A stretch of DNA of 64,000 nt from Mycolicibacterium sp. BiH015 (GCF_027706845.1 NZ_JAQGCZ010000007.1:1-64000); one strand, 5' to 3'; shown: positions 22,789 through 30,511, numbered from the stretch's first letter. Program-made: numbers and translations. Notes: a model not told the origin generated them from the sequence alone.

Positions 22789-24153
22789 ATGACGCGCATT
22801 CAGGACCTGGTCTTCCGCGTCCTCGCACACCCACTGCGGTGGCTGTCGCTGCGCTCGATCGTCATCCTGTCCCAGTTGGGCGTGACGATCCTCGTGCTGA
22901 CCCTGGGTGTCTGGGTGTGGGTGGGCGTCACCAACGATCAGTACGACCAGCTCGACCGTCGGCTGGATTCACTGTCGAGCCTCGGCGACGTCAACACCCT
23001 GCTGCGTAGCGCGCAGGAAGGTGTCGGGCCGGAGCCCACCGAGGGCGGTCTGGTCCGCACTGCCCGCTTCGGCGGCACCACGGTCTCGATCCCCGCCGAC
23101 GTCGTGTTGCCCGACCTCGACAGCGGGTACGCCGACGCCACCATCGGGGGTGTCGAGTACCGGGTCCGCACGATCAAGACCGGTAACGCATCGGTCGCGC
23201 TGGGCGCACCGCTGGCCGAAACCCAGGCCCGTATCGATTCCCTGCACTGGCGCGTCTTCTGGATCTGTTCCGGCGTCATCTTGATCACGATGCTGGTGGG
23301 CTGGGTGATCTCCCTGATCATGGTCAACCCGTTCCGCCTGCTCGCGCAGCAGGCTCGTGCCATCAACGCGCAATCGAATCCGGACGAAGTGCAGGTGCGT
23401 GGGGTGTGGGAGGCCGTCGAGATCTCCGAAGCTGTCGAGGGCATGCTCGCCAGGATCGGCGACGAGCAGCAGCGCACCAGGGCGGCGCTGGAATCCGCGC
23501 GCGACTTCGCCGCCGTGGCCTCCCATGAGCTGCGCACTCCGCTCACCGCGATGCGGACCAACCTCGAAGTGCTCGCCACCCTCGATCTGGGTCCGGAGCA
23601 GCGCAAGGAGGTCATCGGTGACGTCATCCGCACCCAGTCCCGCATCGAGGCGACGCTGACCGCTCTGGAGCGGCTCGCGCAGGGTGAGCTCACGACCGTC
23701 GACGACTTCGTGCCGGTGGACGTCGCCGAACTGCTCGATCGTGCCGCCCACGACGCGATGCACCACTATCCGGGTCTGGACGTATCGCTCGCGTCGTCGA
23801 CGACGGTGCTGATGTTGGGGATGCCGGCCGGCCTGCGGCTCGTCATCGACAACGCCATCGCCAACGCGGTCAAGCACGGCGGTGCCACCCAGATCCGCTT
23901 GAGTGTGGTCTCTTCGCACGAAGGCGTGGAGATCGCCGTCGACGACAATGGTTCGGGGGTCCCGGAGCACGAGCGCTCCGAGGTGTTCGCGCGATTCCAC
24001 CGCGGAACCACGGCCTCCCGGTCGGGGTCCGGACTCGGCCTGGCGTTGGTTGCGCAGCAAGCCGAAATCCATGGCGGCACAGCGTCGTTGGAAGACAGCC
24101 CGCAAGGCGGGACACGGCTGATGCTGCGGCTGCCCGGATCCGGGCCGAGCTAA
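22789..24153 (+). CDS. PrrB-like sensor histidine kinase without a partner regulator
   Basis: A 454-residue membrane sensor kinase. A first membrane helix lies at about residues 22-46, an extracytoplasmic sensor at about 47-154, a second helix at about 156-179, then a HAMP linker. The H-box ASHELRTPLTAMRTN has phospho-acceptor His246; the N-box DNAIANAVKHG starts near 354, G1 DDNGSGVPE near 385, and G2 GSGLGLALV follows. From memory, the kinase core is very close to mycobacterial PrrB (Rv0902c), while the sensor is divergent. No response regulator gene is adjacent: gatB precedes it and the convergent lppZ follows. I recall no counterpart at this locus in M. tuberculosis. It may signal to PrrA or to an unlinked regulator. 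Confidence 0.88.
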   Translation: MTRIQDLVFRVLAHPLRWLSLRSIVILSQLGVTILVLTLGVWVWVGVTNDQYDQLDRRLDSLSSLGDVNTLLRSAQEGVGPEPTEGGLVRTARFGGTTVSIPADVVLPDLDSGYADATIGGVEYRVRTIKTGNASVALGAPLAETQARIDSLHWRVFWICSGVILITMLVGWVISLIMVNPFRLLAQQARAINAQSNPDEVQVRGVWEAVEISEAVEGMLARIGDEQQRTRAALESARDFAAVASHELRTPLTAMRTNLEVLATLDLGPEQRKEVIGDVIRTQSRIEATLTALERLAQGELTTVDDFVPVDVAELLDRAAHDAMHHYPGLDVSLASSTTVLMLGMPAGLRLVIDNAIANAVKHGGATQIRLSVVSSHEGVEIAVDDNGSGVPEHERSEVFARFHRGTTASRSGSGLGLALVAQQAEIHGGTASLEDSPQGGTRLMLRLPGSGPS

Positions 24154-24177
24154 CCACGCCCCTGCACCGACCATCCC

Positions 24178-24231
24178 GAGCGTGCGTCCAGGGCGAGAAT
24201 TTCGGTCAGATGCCGCCACCAGCGCACGTTC
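24178..24231. repeat. 54-bp imperfect palindromic element, copy A
   Basis: It begins GAGCGTGCGTCCAGGGCGA and ends with the near-complement of that start. It has the same length as, and roughly 70 percent identity to, the reverse complement of 51477-51530, with the best match in the arms. It lies between two converging genes (kinase and lppZ), where it may act as a two-way terminator. Confidence 0.7.
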
Positions 24232-24263
24232 GGCGGTGACTGCCGGTCGTTCGGCCGGGCTGC

Positions 24264-25385
24264 CTAGGTGTTGTCGGCGTTGGTGCGGGGGAACCCGCCA
24301 CCCTGCGGGAAGAGCGGGAACACGACGTCGTCGAGATTCATCGCATCCCCGGTCGTCTTGTTCACGGTGGCTCCCCACACGTTGCCGTCGGGCGAGACCT
24401 GAAGCGCCCAGGCATGACCGTGCTGATCCTGACGGACCACCTCCGGATCCCCGGTCACCGCACCGGTTTCGGGTGCCATGCGCACCGCCACCGTCTGCTT
24501 GGTGTTGACGAGATTGACCAGCACCGTGCCGTCCAGCGCGGCGCACCCCGCCACTCCCGGGCGATCCGGCCACGTCCACACGGTCGACACCTGCGAGTCC
24601 TTCGTGATCCGCTGCAGCCGATCGGCGGTCGGCGTGCGGTCGGTGACGTAGAGCGACTGGTCGGCCGGATCGATGCACATTCCGCCACCGGGGCCCAAGC
24701 CCGACAGTGCGGTCGTGGTCGGCGCCTGGTTGACCGTCGTCGGCTGCTCGATGCGCAGCAGCTTGCCCGCCAACGAACCGGGGTCGGCGGCCTGGGCGGG
24801 GTTGCCCGCGTCGCCGGTCTGCACCACCAGCGTGGTCGGGCTGGTGAAGATCAGCGAGCCGGTGTTCCCGGTGGCGCCCTTCGGGATGCCGGTCAGGATC
24901 GGCTTGGGCGGATCACCCTCGGCGATGCGCACCACCCGGTTGTCGGACGGGGTGCTGATGTAGGCGTACATCAAGCGGTCCTGCGCGTAGGTGGGGGACA
25001 GCACGATGTCCATCAGCCCGCCGTCACCGCTCGCGTCGACGGGAATCTGCATCTTCTGGATCGGCTCGGCTTTCACCGAGACCTGCTTGATGTTGCCGGT
25101 GAGGCGTTCGGCGACCAGGGCCGACTGGCTGTCGGGAAGCATGATCAGACCGCTGGTGCTGCCCAGGCAGCCCTGCATGACGCCCGGCGCCGGACATTCT
25201 TTGGGGAACGGCTTGGCGGGCAGCGGCGGGGGAGGTGGCGGCGTCGATGTCGGTCCGGGAGCGAGCTCGGGTTCGGTGGTGAAGGGCTGCGACTGCGCCG
25301 AGTCGAACCGCGCGCAGCCGGCACCGGCCAGCAGCGACGCGCACACCAGTGCGACAAGAGCCCCTGACGACCGACTGACCTTCAT
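24264..25385 (-). CDS. lppZ: Lipoprotein LppZ, sugar-dehydrogenase-like beta-propeller
   Basis: A 373-residue exported lipoprotein, the same length as M. tuberculosis LppZ (Rv3006). The signal peptide ends in lipobox LAGAGC (Cys24). The mature part looks like a six-bladed glucose/sorbosone dehydrogenase-type propeller, with motifs such as SGDGGLMDIVLSPTY, GATGNTGSL and GPGGGMCIDP. A proline-rich linker follows the lipobox. Whether it binds PQQ or has any enzyme activity is unknown. The ATG at 25385 has TAACCT 7 bases upstream, fitting leaderless expression. It converges with the kinase gene and diverges from the DoxX gene. Confidence 0.87.
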   Translation of the reverse strand: MKVSRSSGALVALVCASLLAGAGCARFDSAQSQPFTTEPELAPGPTSTPPPPPPLPAKPFPKECPAPGVMQGCLGSTSGLIMLPDSQSALVAERLTGNIKQVSVKAEPIQKMQIPVDASGDGGLMDIVLSPTYAQDRLMYAYISTPSDNRVVRIAEGDPPKPILTGIPKGATGNTGSLIFTSPTTLVVQTGDAGNPAQAADPGSLAGKLLRIEQPTTVNQAPTTTALSGLGPGGGMCIDPADQSLYVTDRTPTADRLQRITKDSQVSTVWTWPDRPGVAGCAALDGTVLVNLVNTKQTVAVRMAPETGAVTGDPEVVRQDQHGHAWALQVSPDGNVWGATVNKTTGDAMNLDDVVFPLFPQGGGFPRTNADNT

Positions 25386-25392
25386 GCACGCC

Positions 25393-25398
25393 AGGTTA
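25393..25398 (-). promoter_or_regulatory. -10 hexamer for lppZ (leaderless)
   Basis: It reads TAACCT on the minus strand, 7 bases before the ATG at 25385. Confidence 0.5.
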
Positions 25399-25520
25399 CG
25401 GATCGTTGGGAACTGCTCGCCACGTGGTCGGCGGCGGCGACCCGCCCGGACCTGCGGTCCTGCGGAAAAACACGTGCTCAACGCGCCGCGCCAATTCCCG
25501 GCGAGGGCTGCAGTTGCACT

Positions 25521-25526
25521 TACCCT
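25521..25526 (+). promoter_or_regulatory. -10 hexamer for the DoxX gene (leaderless)
   Basis: TACCCT lies 7 bases before the GTG at 25534. Confidence 0.5.
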
Positions 25527-25533
25527 GGCTGTC

Positions 25534-26367
25534 GTGACGAGTCCCCATGACCCACGACCCTGGCAACGGCCCGACGACTCGGCTGGCCGGCCCGCGTCGG
25601 CGAGCCTGGTGGACCCCGAGGACGACCTTCCCTCCGCGAACTACGGCGGCGACTTCGAGACCACCGCAATTCCCCGGTATGACTCGGCCAAGCCGTCCGC
25701 GCCGCAGCCCTTCGCGCTGCTCAACGACCCGGAACCACTGCCGTACGTGCAGCCCACCACGGGGCTGGCCGCGGGTGCTTACGGTGCGACGACGGCCGCG
25801 CCCACCGAGGTCGGCGTCGATCCGGACCGCGGCGGTGACGATCGCAGAGGCACCCAGGATCTCGGGCTGCTGCTGCTCCGTGTCGCCGTCGGAGCGCTGC
25901 TCATCGGCCACGGCCTGCAGAAAGTGTTCGGCTTATGGGGCGGTCCCGGTCTCGGGGGCTTCCGCGACCAGCTCGCCGACATCGGCTTCCGCAACGCCGA
26001 CATCCTGTCCTATGTGGCCGCGGGCGGCCAGATCGCCGCGGGTGTGCTGTTGGTGATCGGCCTCTTCACTCCGATCGCGGCCGCAGGCGCGCTGGGTTAC
26101 CTCGTCACCGCGACGCTGGCCGAAGCCACCATCGCGCACAACGACGCGAGACTTTCGGACTTCCTCACCGACGGCCACGAGTACCAGATCGTGCTGCTGT
26201 TCGCCGTCGCGGCGATCATCCTGGTCGGCCCGGGCAGGTATGGCCTCGACGCCGGTCGTGGATGGGCCCGGCGACCCTTCGTCGGTTCCGTCGCGGCACT
26301 CGTTCTCGGTGTCGGGGCGGGCGTCGCCATCTGGGTCCTACTCAACGGCGCGAACCCGCTCGGCTAG
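25534..26367 (+). CDS. DoxX-family membrane protein (Rv3005c-like)
   Basis: A 277-residue protein with a cytoplasmic, Pro/Asp-rich N-terminal third (about residues 1-105) and a C-terminal DoxX domain of four membrane helices (DLGLLLLRVAVGALLIGHGLQ marks the first; ILSYVAAGGQIAAGVLLVIG, AAGALGYLVTATLAEA and IVLLFAVAAIILVGPGRYG follow). The M. tuberculosis orthologue Rv3005c is reported to form a membrane complex with SodA and the thiosulfate sulfurtransferase SseA that helps resist oxidative stress. Neither partner gene is in this window. The GTG at 25534 is chosen on length and the nearby -10 hexamer. Confidence 0.87.
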   Translation: MTSPHDPRPWQRPDDSAGRPASASLVDPEDDLPSANYGGDFETTAIPRYDSAKPSAPQPFALLNDPEPLPYVQPTTGLAAGAYGATTAAPTEVGVDPDRGGDDRRGTQDLGLLLLRVAVGALLIGHGLQKVFGLWGGPGLGGFRDQLADIGFRNADILSYVAAGGQIAAGVLLVIGLFTPIAAAGALGYLVTATLAEATIAHNDARLSDFLTDGHEYQIVLLFAVAAIILVGPGRYGLDAGRGWARRPFVGSVAALVLGVGAGVAIWVLLNGANPLG

Positions 26368-26370
26368 GCC

Positions 26371-26769
26371 CTATTGTTCGTAGGGGTTCGGCACCCGTCC
26401 GCCGCTGGCCTCGGTCAACACCGGCAGCGTCGAGAACGTCACCGCGGGCAGCGTGAACTCGCTCCCGTCACGGCGTCGCGCCACCGCCCACGCCTTCCGT
26501 CCGAAACGTAGCCCGTCGATGTCGTCCCAGGGCACCGTTTGACGGCCGAACAACGTGCGCGCGGTGACGGTCTCCCGATCGGCGAGGGTCCGGTAGCGCG
26601 CGATCACGATGGAGAGCGTTACCGGGATCAGCAGCAGCACGACGAACCATGCCGGGCCGGCGAACACGAGCGCCGAGAGCCCCAGCGTGAGGAATCCGAC
26701 GGCGATATGGGCCATCGGCGAGATCCTGATGACCACGGGGGACGACTCCGGTGCCGAGGGTTTACGCAT
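26371..26769 (-). CDS. PH-like domain membrane protein (Cfp6/Rv3004-like)
   Basis: A 132-residue protein with two adjacent hydrophobic helices (AHIAVGFLTLGLSALVFAG and WFVVLLLIPVTLSIVIA, about residues 19-57). A bacterial PH-like beta domain with RTLFGRQTVPWDDIDGLRFG follows. This layout is common in low-molecular-weight membrane proteins of actinobacteria, and the location matches M. tuberculosis Cfp6. It converges on the DoxX gene, with stops 3 bases apart. Function unknown. Confidence 0.75.
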   Translation of the reverse strand: MRKPSAPESSPVVIRISPMAHIAVGFLTLGLSALVFAGPAWFVVLLLIPVTLSIVIARYRTLADRETVTARTLFGRQTVPWDDIDGLRFGRKAWAVARRRDGSEFTLPAVTFSTLPVLTEASGGRVPNPYEQ

Positions 26770-26798
26770 GTCGCCATCATGGCATCGTGGTAGGAGAT

Positions 26799-26828
26799 TT
26801 GACCTTTACCCAGTTCGGGGGCTACCGT
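26799..26828 (+). promoter_or_regulatory. SigA-type promoter of the ilv operon
   Basis: A -35 box TTGACC (26799-26804), an 18-base spacer and a -10 box TACCGT (26823-26828). The expected start point falls at or a few bases before the leader-peptide ATG at 26837, so the leader peptide would be translated from a leaderless mRNA. Confidence 0.65.
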
Positions 26829-26836
26829 CCTCTGCT

Positions 26837-26902
26837 ATGCAGACCATGCTCGTAGTAATTGGGTTGCGCGTTGATGCCGCGCTAGCCCTCGTTCGGGCAT
26901 AG
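26837..26902 (+). CDS. ilv leader peptide (attenuator uORF)
   Basis: A 21-residue ORF in which 9 residues are branched-chain (4 Leu, 4 Val, 1 Ile). It includes consecutive Leu-Val-Val-Ile at codons 5-8 using codons rare in this genome (GTA, GTA, ATT), and a CTA Leu codon at position 16. It begins 8 bases after a -10 hexamer, has no ribosome binding site, and ends just before a terminator-antiterminator structure. This is the expected form of a ribosome-stalling leader that senses branched-chain aminoacyl-tRNA. A second ATG at codon 4 could also serve as start. Confidence 0.8.
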   Translation: MQTMLVVIGLRVDAALALVRA

Positions 26903-26926
26903 CACAACAGCATCGACGCGCAACCC
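26861..26926 (+). promoter_or_regulatory. Antiterminator stem of the ilv attenuator
   Basis: Bases 26861-26876 can pair with 26911-26926 over 16 positions, counting one G-U. The 5' arm is leader-peptide codons 9-14. The 3' arm overlaps the first bases of the terminator stem (from 26922). The two folds are therefore mutually exclusive. A ribosome stalled at codons 5-8 would leave the 5' arm largely free. Confidence 0.75.
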
Positions 26927-26958
26927 TCGTACAGCCGCTGGGCTGACGGGGGTTTTTT
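26922..26958 (+). terminator. Attenuator terminator upstream of ilvB
   Basis: The arms 26922-26936 and 26941-26954 form a GC-rich stem with minor bulges, followed by six T residues (26953-26958). It lies 57 bases before the ilvB start. It is the premature terminator of the attenuation system. Confidence 0.8.
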
Positions 26959-27015
26959 GTTGCCCCAGCACTGATTTGAGAAGATCGCACCGACCGAGAA
27001 AGACCAGAGGACACC

Positions 27016-28887
27016 GTGAGCGCACCCACCACGCGACCGCCCGAGCAGTCGGCGACCCCGACGAACGGGACAGCGACCGCCGCGAAGCACAACTCCGCGA
27101 CGGCCCAGGCGCAAGCCAACCGCCAAACGAATTCCGTTGCCCCGCATCAGCTCACCGGAGCGCAGGCGGTCATCCGCTCGCTCGAGGAGCTCGGTGTCGA
27201 CGTCATTTTCGGTATCCCCGGCGGTGCCGTGCTGCCGGTCTACGACCCGCTGTTCGATTCGCAGAAGCTGCGCCACGTGCTGGTGCGCCACGAGCAGGGC
27301 GGCGGCCACGCGGCCAGCGGCTACGCCCATGCCACCGGTCGGGTCGGGGTGTGCATGGCGACCTCGGGTCCCGGCGCCACCAACCTGGTCACACCCCTGG
27401 CCGACGCCTACATGGACTCCATACCTGTGGTCGCGATCACCGGTCAGGTCGGCCGGTCACTCATCGGCACCGACGCATTCCAGGAAGCCGACATCTCCGG
27501 CATTACGATGCCGGTGACCAAGCACAACTTCCTGGTCCGCAACGGTGACGACATCGCGCGCGTCATCGCCGAGGCATTCCACATCGCCCAGAGCGGCCGG
27601 CCCGGGCCGGTTCTCGTCGACATCCCCAAGGACGTGCTGCAGGGCGAGTGCACCTTCGCCTGGCCGCCGCAGTTCGAGCTGCCCGGCTACAAGCCCAACA
27701 CCAAGCCGCACAACCGGCAGATCCGCGAAGCCGCCAAGCTCATCGCCGAGGCGCGCAAGCCGGTGCTCTACGTCGGCGGCGGCGTCATCCGCGGCGAAGC
27801 TTCCGAGCAGCTGCTCGAGCTGGCCGAGCTGACCGGCATTCCGGTGGTCACCACTCTGATGGCACGGGGTGCGTTCCCCGACAGCCATCCGCAGAACCTC
27901 GGGATGCCCGGTATGCACGGCACCGTGGCCGCGGTGGCGGCGCTGCAGCGTAGTGACCTGCTGATCGCACTGGGCACCCGCTTCGACGACCGGGTGACGG
28001 GCAAGCTCGATTCGTTCGCGCCGGAGGCCAAGGTCATCCACGCCGACATCGACCCGGCCGAGATCGGCAAGAACCGGCACGCCGACGTGCCGATCGTGGG
28101 CGACGTCAAGAACGTGATCACCGACCTGATCGAGGCCTTGCGCCGCGACGGTACGACCGTCGACGTCGACGGCTGGCGGGAATACCTGCACGGCATCCGG
28201 CAGACCTATCCGCTGAGCTACGGCCCGCAGAGCGACGGCAGCCTGAGCCCGGAGTACGTGATCGAGACGCTGGGCAAGATGGCAGGCCCGGACGCCGTGT
28301 ACGTCGCCGGCGTTGGTCAGCACCAGATGTGGGCGGCGCAGTTCATCTCCTACGAGAAGCCCAAGACGTGGCTCAATTCCGGCGGGCTCGGCACGATGGG
28401 CTTCGCGGTGCCCGCGGCGCTGGGCGCCAAGATGGGTCGCCCCGATGCCGAGGTGTGGGCCATCGACGGCGACGGCTGCTTCCAGATGACCAACCAGGAG
28501 CTGGCGACCTGCGCCATCGAGGGTGTGCCGATCAAGGTCGCGCTGATCAACAACGGCAACCTGGGCATGGTCCGGCAGTGGCAGACGCTGTTCTACGAAG
28601 AGCGGTACAGCCAAACGGATCTGGCCACGCACACCCGTCGCATCCCTGACTTCGTGAAGCTGTCCGAGGCGTTGGGATGCGTCGGATTGCGTTGCGAGCG
28701 TGCCGAAGACGTCGCTGACGTCATCGCGCAGGCGCGTGCCATCAACGACCGTCCCGTGGTGATCGAGTTCGTTGTCGGCGCCGATGCCCAGGTGTGGCCG
28801 ATGGTGGCCGCAGGCACCAGCAATGATGAGATTCAAGCGGCACGCGGCATCCGACCGCTGTTCGACAACGAAGAGGGACACGCCTGA
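27016..28887 (+). CDS. ilvB: Acetolactate synthase, catalytic subunit
   Basis: Condenses pyruvate with pyruvate or 2-oxobutyrate, the first common step of valine, leucine and isoleucine synthesis; requires TPP, FAD and Mg2+. The 623-residue protein has GIPGGAVLPVYD at the start of the pyrimidine domain, the catalytic Glu in RHEQGGGHAASGYA, and the TPP motif from GDGCFQMT to NNGNLGMV near residues 490-520. The first 40 residues are a low-complexity Thr/Ala extension, common in mycobacteria. The GTG start at 27016 has AGAGG 5 bases upstream. It leads an ilvBNC operon controlled by the attenuator. Its stop is joined to two tiny ORFs and then ilvN. Confidence 0.96.
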   Translation: MSAPTTRPPEQSATPTNGTATAAKHNSATAQAQANRQTNSVAPHQLTGAQAVIRSLEELGVDVIFGIPGGAVLPVYDPLFDSQKLRHVLVRHEQGGGHAASGYAHATGRVGVCMATSGPGATNLVTPLADAYMDSIPVVAITGQVGRSLIGTDAFQEADISGITMPVTKHNFLVRNGDDIARVIAEAFHIAQSGRPGPVLVDIPKDVLQGECTFAWPPQFELPGYKPNTKPHNRQIREAAKLIAEARKPVLYVGGGVIRGEASEQLLELAELTGIPVVTTLMARGAFPDSHPQNLGMPGMHGTVAAVAALQRSDLLIALGTRFDDRVTGKLDSFAPEAKVIHADIDPAEIGKNRHADVPIVGDVKNVITDLIEALRRDGTTVDVDGWREYLHGIRQTYPLSYGPQSDGSLSPEYVIETLGKMAGPDAVYVAGVGQHQMWAAQFISYEKPKTWLNSGGLGTMGFAVPAALGAKMGRPDAEVWAIDGDGCFQMTNQELATCAIEGVPIKVALINNGNLGMVRQWQTLFYEERYSQTDLATHTRRIPDFVKLSEALGCVGLRCERAEDVADVIAQARAINDRPVVIEFVVGADAQVWPMVAAGTSNDEIQAARGIRPLFDNEEGHA

Positions 28888-28948
28888 TGAGCGCTTGCGC
28901 GAAGAAGAGAGGGCTCTGATGAGCGCTTGCGCGAAGAAGAGAGGGCTC
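28885..28948 (+). repeat. 32-bp perfect tandem duplication joining ilvB to ilvN
   Basis: Unit 1 is 28885-28916 and unit 2 is 28917-28948. Each unit starts with TGATG (stop and start overlapping by one base) and ends with a GAGAGGG ribosome-site-like stretch 5 bases before the next ATG. The unit length of 32 equals an 11-codon ORF minus the one-base overlap. Confidence 0.93.
28887..28919 (+). CDS. Mini-ORF 1 in the ilvB-ilvN junction
   Basis: Ten residues, MSACAKKRGL, between the ilvB stop and mini-ORF 2. Its ATG overlaps the ilvB TGA by one base and its own TGA overlaps the next ATG. It probably has no peptide function and would act as a coupling relay. Translation has not been shown. Confidence 0.4.
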   Translation: MSACAKKRGL

Positions 28949-28951
28949 TGA
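28919..28951 (+). CDS. Mini-ORF 2 in the ilvB-ilvN junction
   Basis: Encodes the same ten residues as mini-ORF 1. Its TGA overlaps the ilvN ATG (28951) by one base, so the coupling chain ilvB, mini-ORF 1, mini-ORF 2, ilvN is unbroken. Confidence 0.4.
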   Translation: MSACAKKRGL

Positions 28952-29451
28952 TGGCCACCACGCACACCCTGTCGGTGCTCGTCGAGGACAAACCCGGTGT
29001 CCTCGCCCGCGTGGCGTCGCTGTTCTCCCGGCGCGGGTACAACATCCAGTCGCTGGCTGTCGGAGCCACCGAGCACAAGGACCTGTCGCGGATGACCATC
29101 GTGGTCGACGTCGAGGAGTCCCCGCTGGAGCAGATCACCAAGCAGCTGAACAAGCTGATCAACGTGATCAAGATCGTCGAGCAGGACGAGGAGAATTCCG
29201 TCTCCCGCGAACTCGCGCTGATCAAGGTTCGCACCGATGCCACCACCCGTGGCCAGGTCATCGAGGCGGTCAATCTCTTCCGCGCCAAGGTCGTCGACGT
29301 CTCCACCGAGTCACTGACCGTCGAGGCCACTGGCACACCTGAAAAGATCGAGGCGCTGTTGCGTGTTCTCGAGCCTTACGGGGTCCGCGAGATCGTCCAG
29401 TCCGGTGTGGTGTCGCTGTCTCGCGGCCCGCGTGGGATCAGTACCAAGTAG
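28951..29451 (+). CDS. ilvN: Acetolactate synthase, regulatory subunit
   Basis: The small subunit (166 residues; M. tuberculosis about 168), which activates IlvB and gives feedback inhibition by valine. The N-terminal ACT domain has the ligand loop VLVEDKPGVLARVASLF with RRGYNIQSL (residues 8-34). A C-terminal ALS_ss_C domain follows. The start is the ATG at 28951, with a GAGAGGG site supplied by the second 32-bp repeat unit. ilvC follows after 39 bases. Confidence 0.95.
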   Translation: MATTHTLSVLVEDKPGVLARVASLFSRRGYNIQSLAVGATEHKDLSRMTIVVDVEESPLEQITKQLNKLINVIKIVEQDEENSVSRELALIKVRTDATTRGQVIEAVNLFRAKVVDVSTESLTVEATGTPEKIEALLRVLEPYGVREIVQSGVVSLSRGPRGISTK

Positions 29452-29490
29452 TAAGCCGAAAAGCTAAGAGAAGAAGGAAGTTTCACGAAG

Positions 29491-30504
29491 ATGGCAGTTG
29501 AGATGTTTTATGACGACGACGCGGACCTGTCGGTGATCCAGGGTCGCAAGGTCGGCGTCATCGGCTACGGCAGCCAGGGCCACGCGCACTCGCTGAGCCT
29601 GCGCGACTCGGGCGTGCAGGTGAAGGTCGGCCTCAAGGAAGGTTCGAAGTCGCGCGAGAAGGTCGAAGAGCAGGGTCTCGAAGTCGACACCCCCGCCGCC
29701 GTCGCCAAGTGGGCCGATGTGATCATGGTGCTCGCGCCCGACACGGCCCAGGCCGAGATCTTCACCAACGACATCGAGCCCAATCTCAACGACGGCGATG
29801 CGCTGCTCTTCGGGCACGGCCTCAACATCCACTTCGGCCTCATCAAGCCGCCCGCCAACGTCACCGTCGGCATGGTCGCCCCCAAGGGCCCCGGCCACCT
29901 GGTGCGCCGCCAGTTCGTCGACGGCAAGGGCGTGCCCTGCCTGGTCGCTGTCGAGCAGGATCCCAAGGGCGAGGGTCTTGCCCTCGTGCTGTCGTACGCG
30001 AAGGGCATCGGCGGCGCTCGCGCCGGGGTCATCAAGACGACGTTCAAGGACGAGACCGAGACCGACCTGTTCGGTGAGCAGGCCGTGCTGTGCGGCGGCA
30101 CCGAAGAACTGGTCAAGGCCGGGTTCGACACCATGGTCGAAGCGGGCTATGCGCCCGAACTCGCCTACTTCGAGGTGCTGCACGAGCTCAAGCTGATCGT
30201 CGACCTGATGTACGAGGGCGGCATCGCGCGGATGAACTACTCGGTGTCCGACACCGCAGAATTCGGCGGCTACCTGTCGGGTCCGCGTGTCATCGACGCC
30301 GACACCAAGAAGCGGATGAAGCAGATCCTGACCGAGATCCAGGACGGCACTTTCGTGAAGCGTCTGGTCGCCAACGTCGAGGGCGGCAACAAGGAGCTCG
30401 AGGGTCTGCGCAAGCAGAACGCCGAGCACCCTATCGAGGTCACCGGCAAGAAGTTGCGCGACCTGATGAGCTGGGTCGACCGGCCGATCACCGAAACCGC
30501 CTAG
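29491..30504 (+). CDS. ilvC: Ketol-acid reductoisomerase
   Basis: Isomerises and reduces acetolactate or acetohydroxybutyrate with NADPH, the second step of branched-chain amino acid synthesis. The 337-residue class I (short-form) enzyme has the Rossmann motif GYGSQGHAHS (about residues 25-34) and the Mg2+-binding, all-helical C-terminal domain with DTAEFGGYLSGPR and KLRDLMSW near the end. The start ATG at 29491 follows an AAGAAGGAAG ribosome site. It is the last gene of ilvBNC and is followed by a large palindrome. Confidence 0.96.
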   Translation: MAVEMFYDDDADLSVIQGRKVGVIGYGSQGHAHSLSLRDSGVQVKVGLKEGSKSREKVEEQGLEVDTPAAVAKWADVIMVLAPDTAQAEIFTNDIEPNLNDGDALLFGHGLNIHFGLIKPPANVTVGMVAPKGPGHLVRRQFVDGKGVPCLVAVEQDPKGEGLALVLSYAKGIGGARAGVIKTTFKDETETDLFGEQAVLCGGTEELVKAGFDTMVEAGYAPELAYFEVLHELKLIVDLMYEGGIARMNYSVSDTAEFGGYLSGPRVIDADTKKRMKQILTEIQDGTFVKRLVANVEGGNKELEGLRKQNAEHPIEVTGKKLRDLMSWVDRPITETA

Positions 30505-30511
30505 CACTAAC

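Noticed and set aside
26837..26958. T-box or other riboswitch in the ilv leader
   Set aside because: No T-box sequence or specifier stem is apparent. The Leu/Val/Ile-rich ORF with competing stems explains the region.
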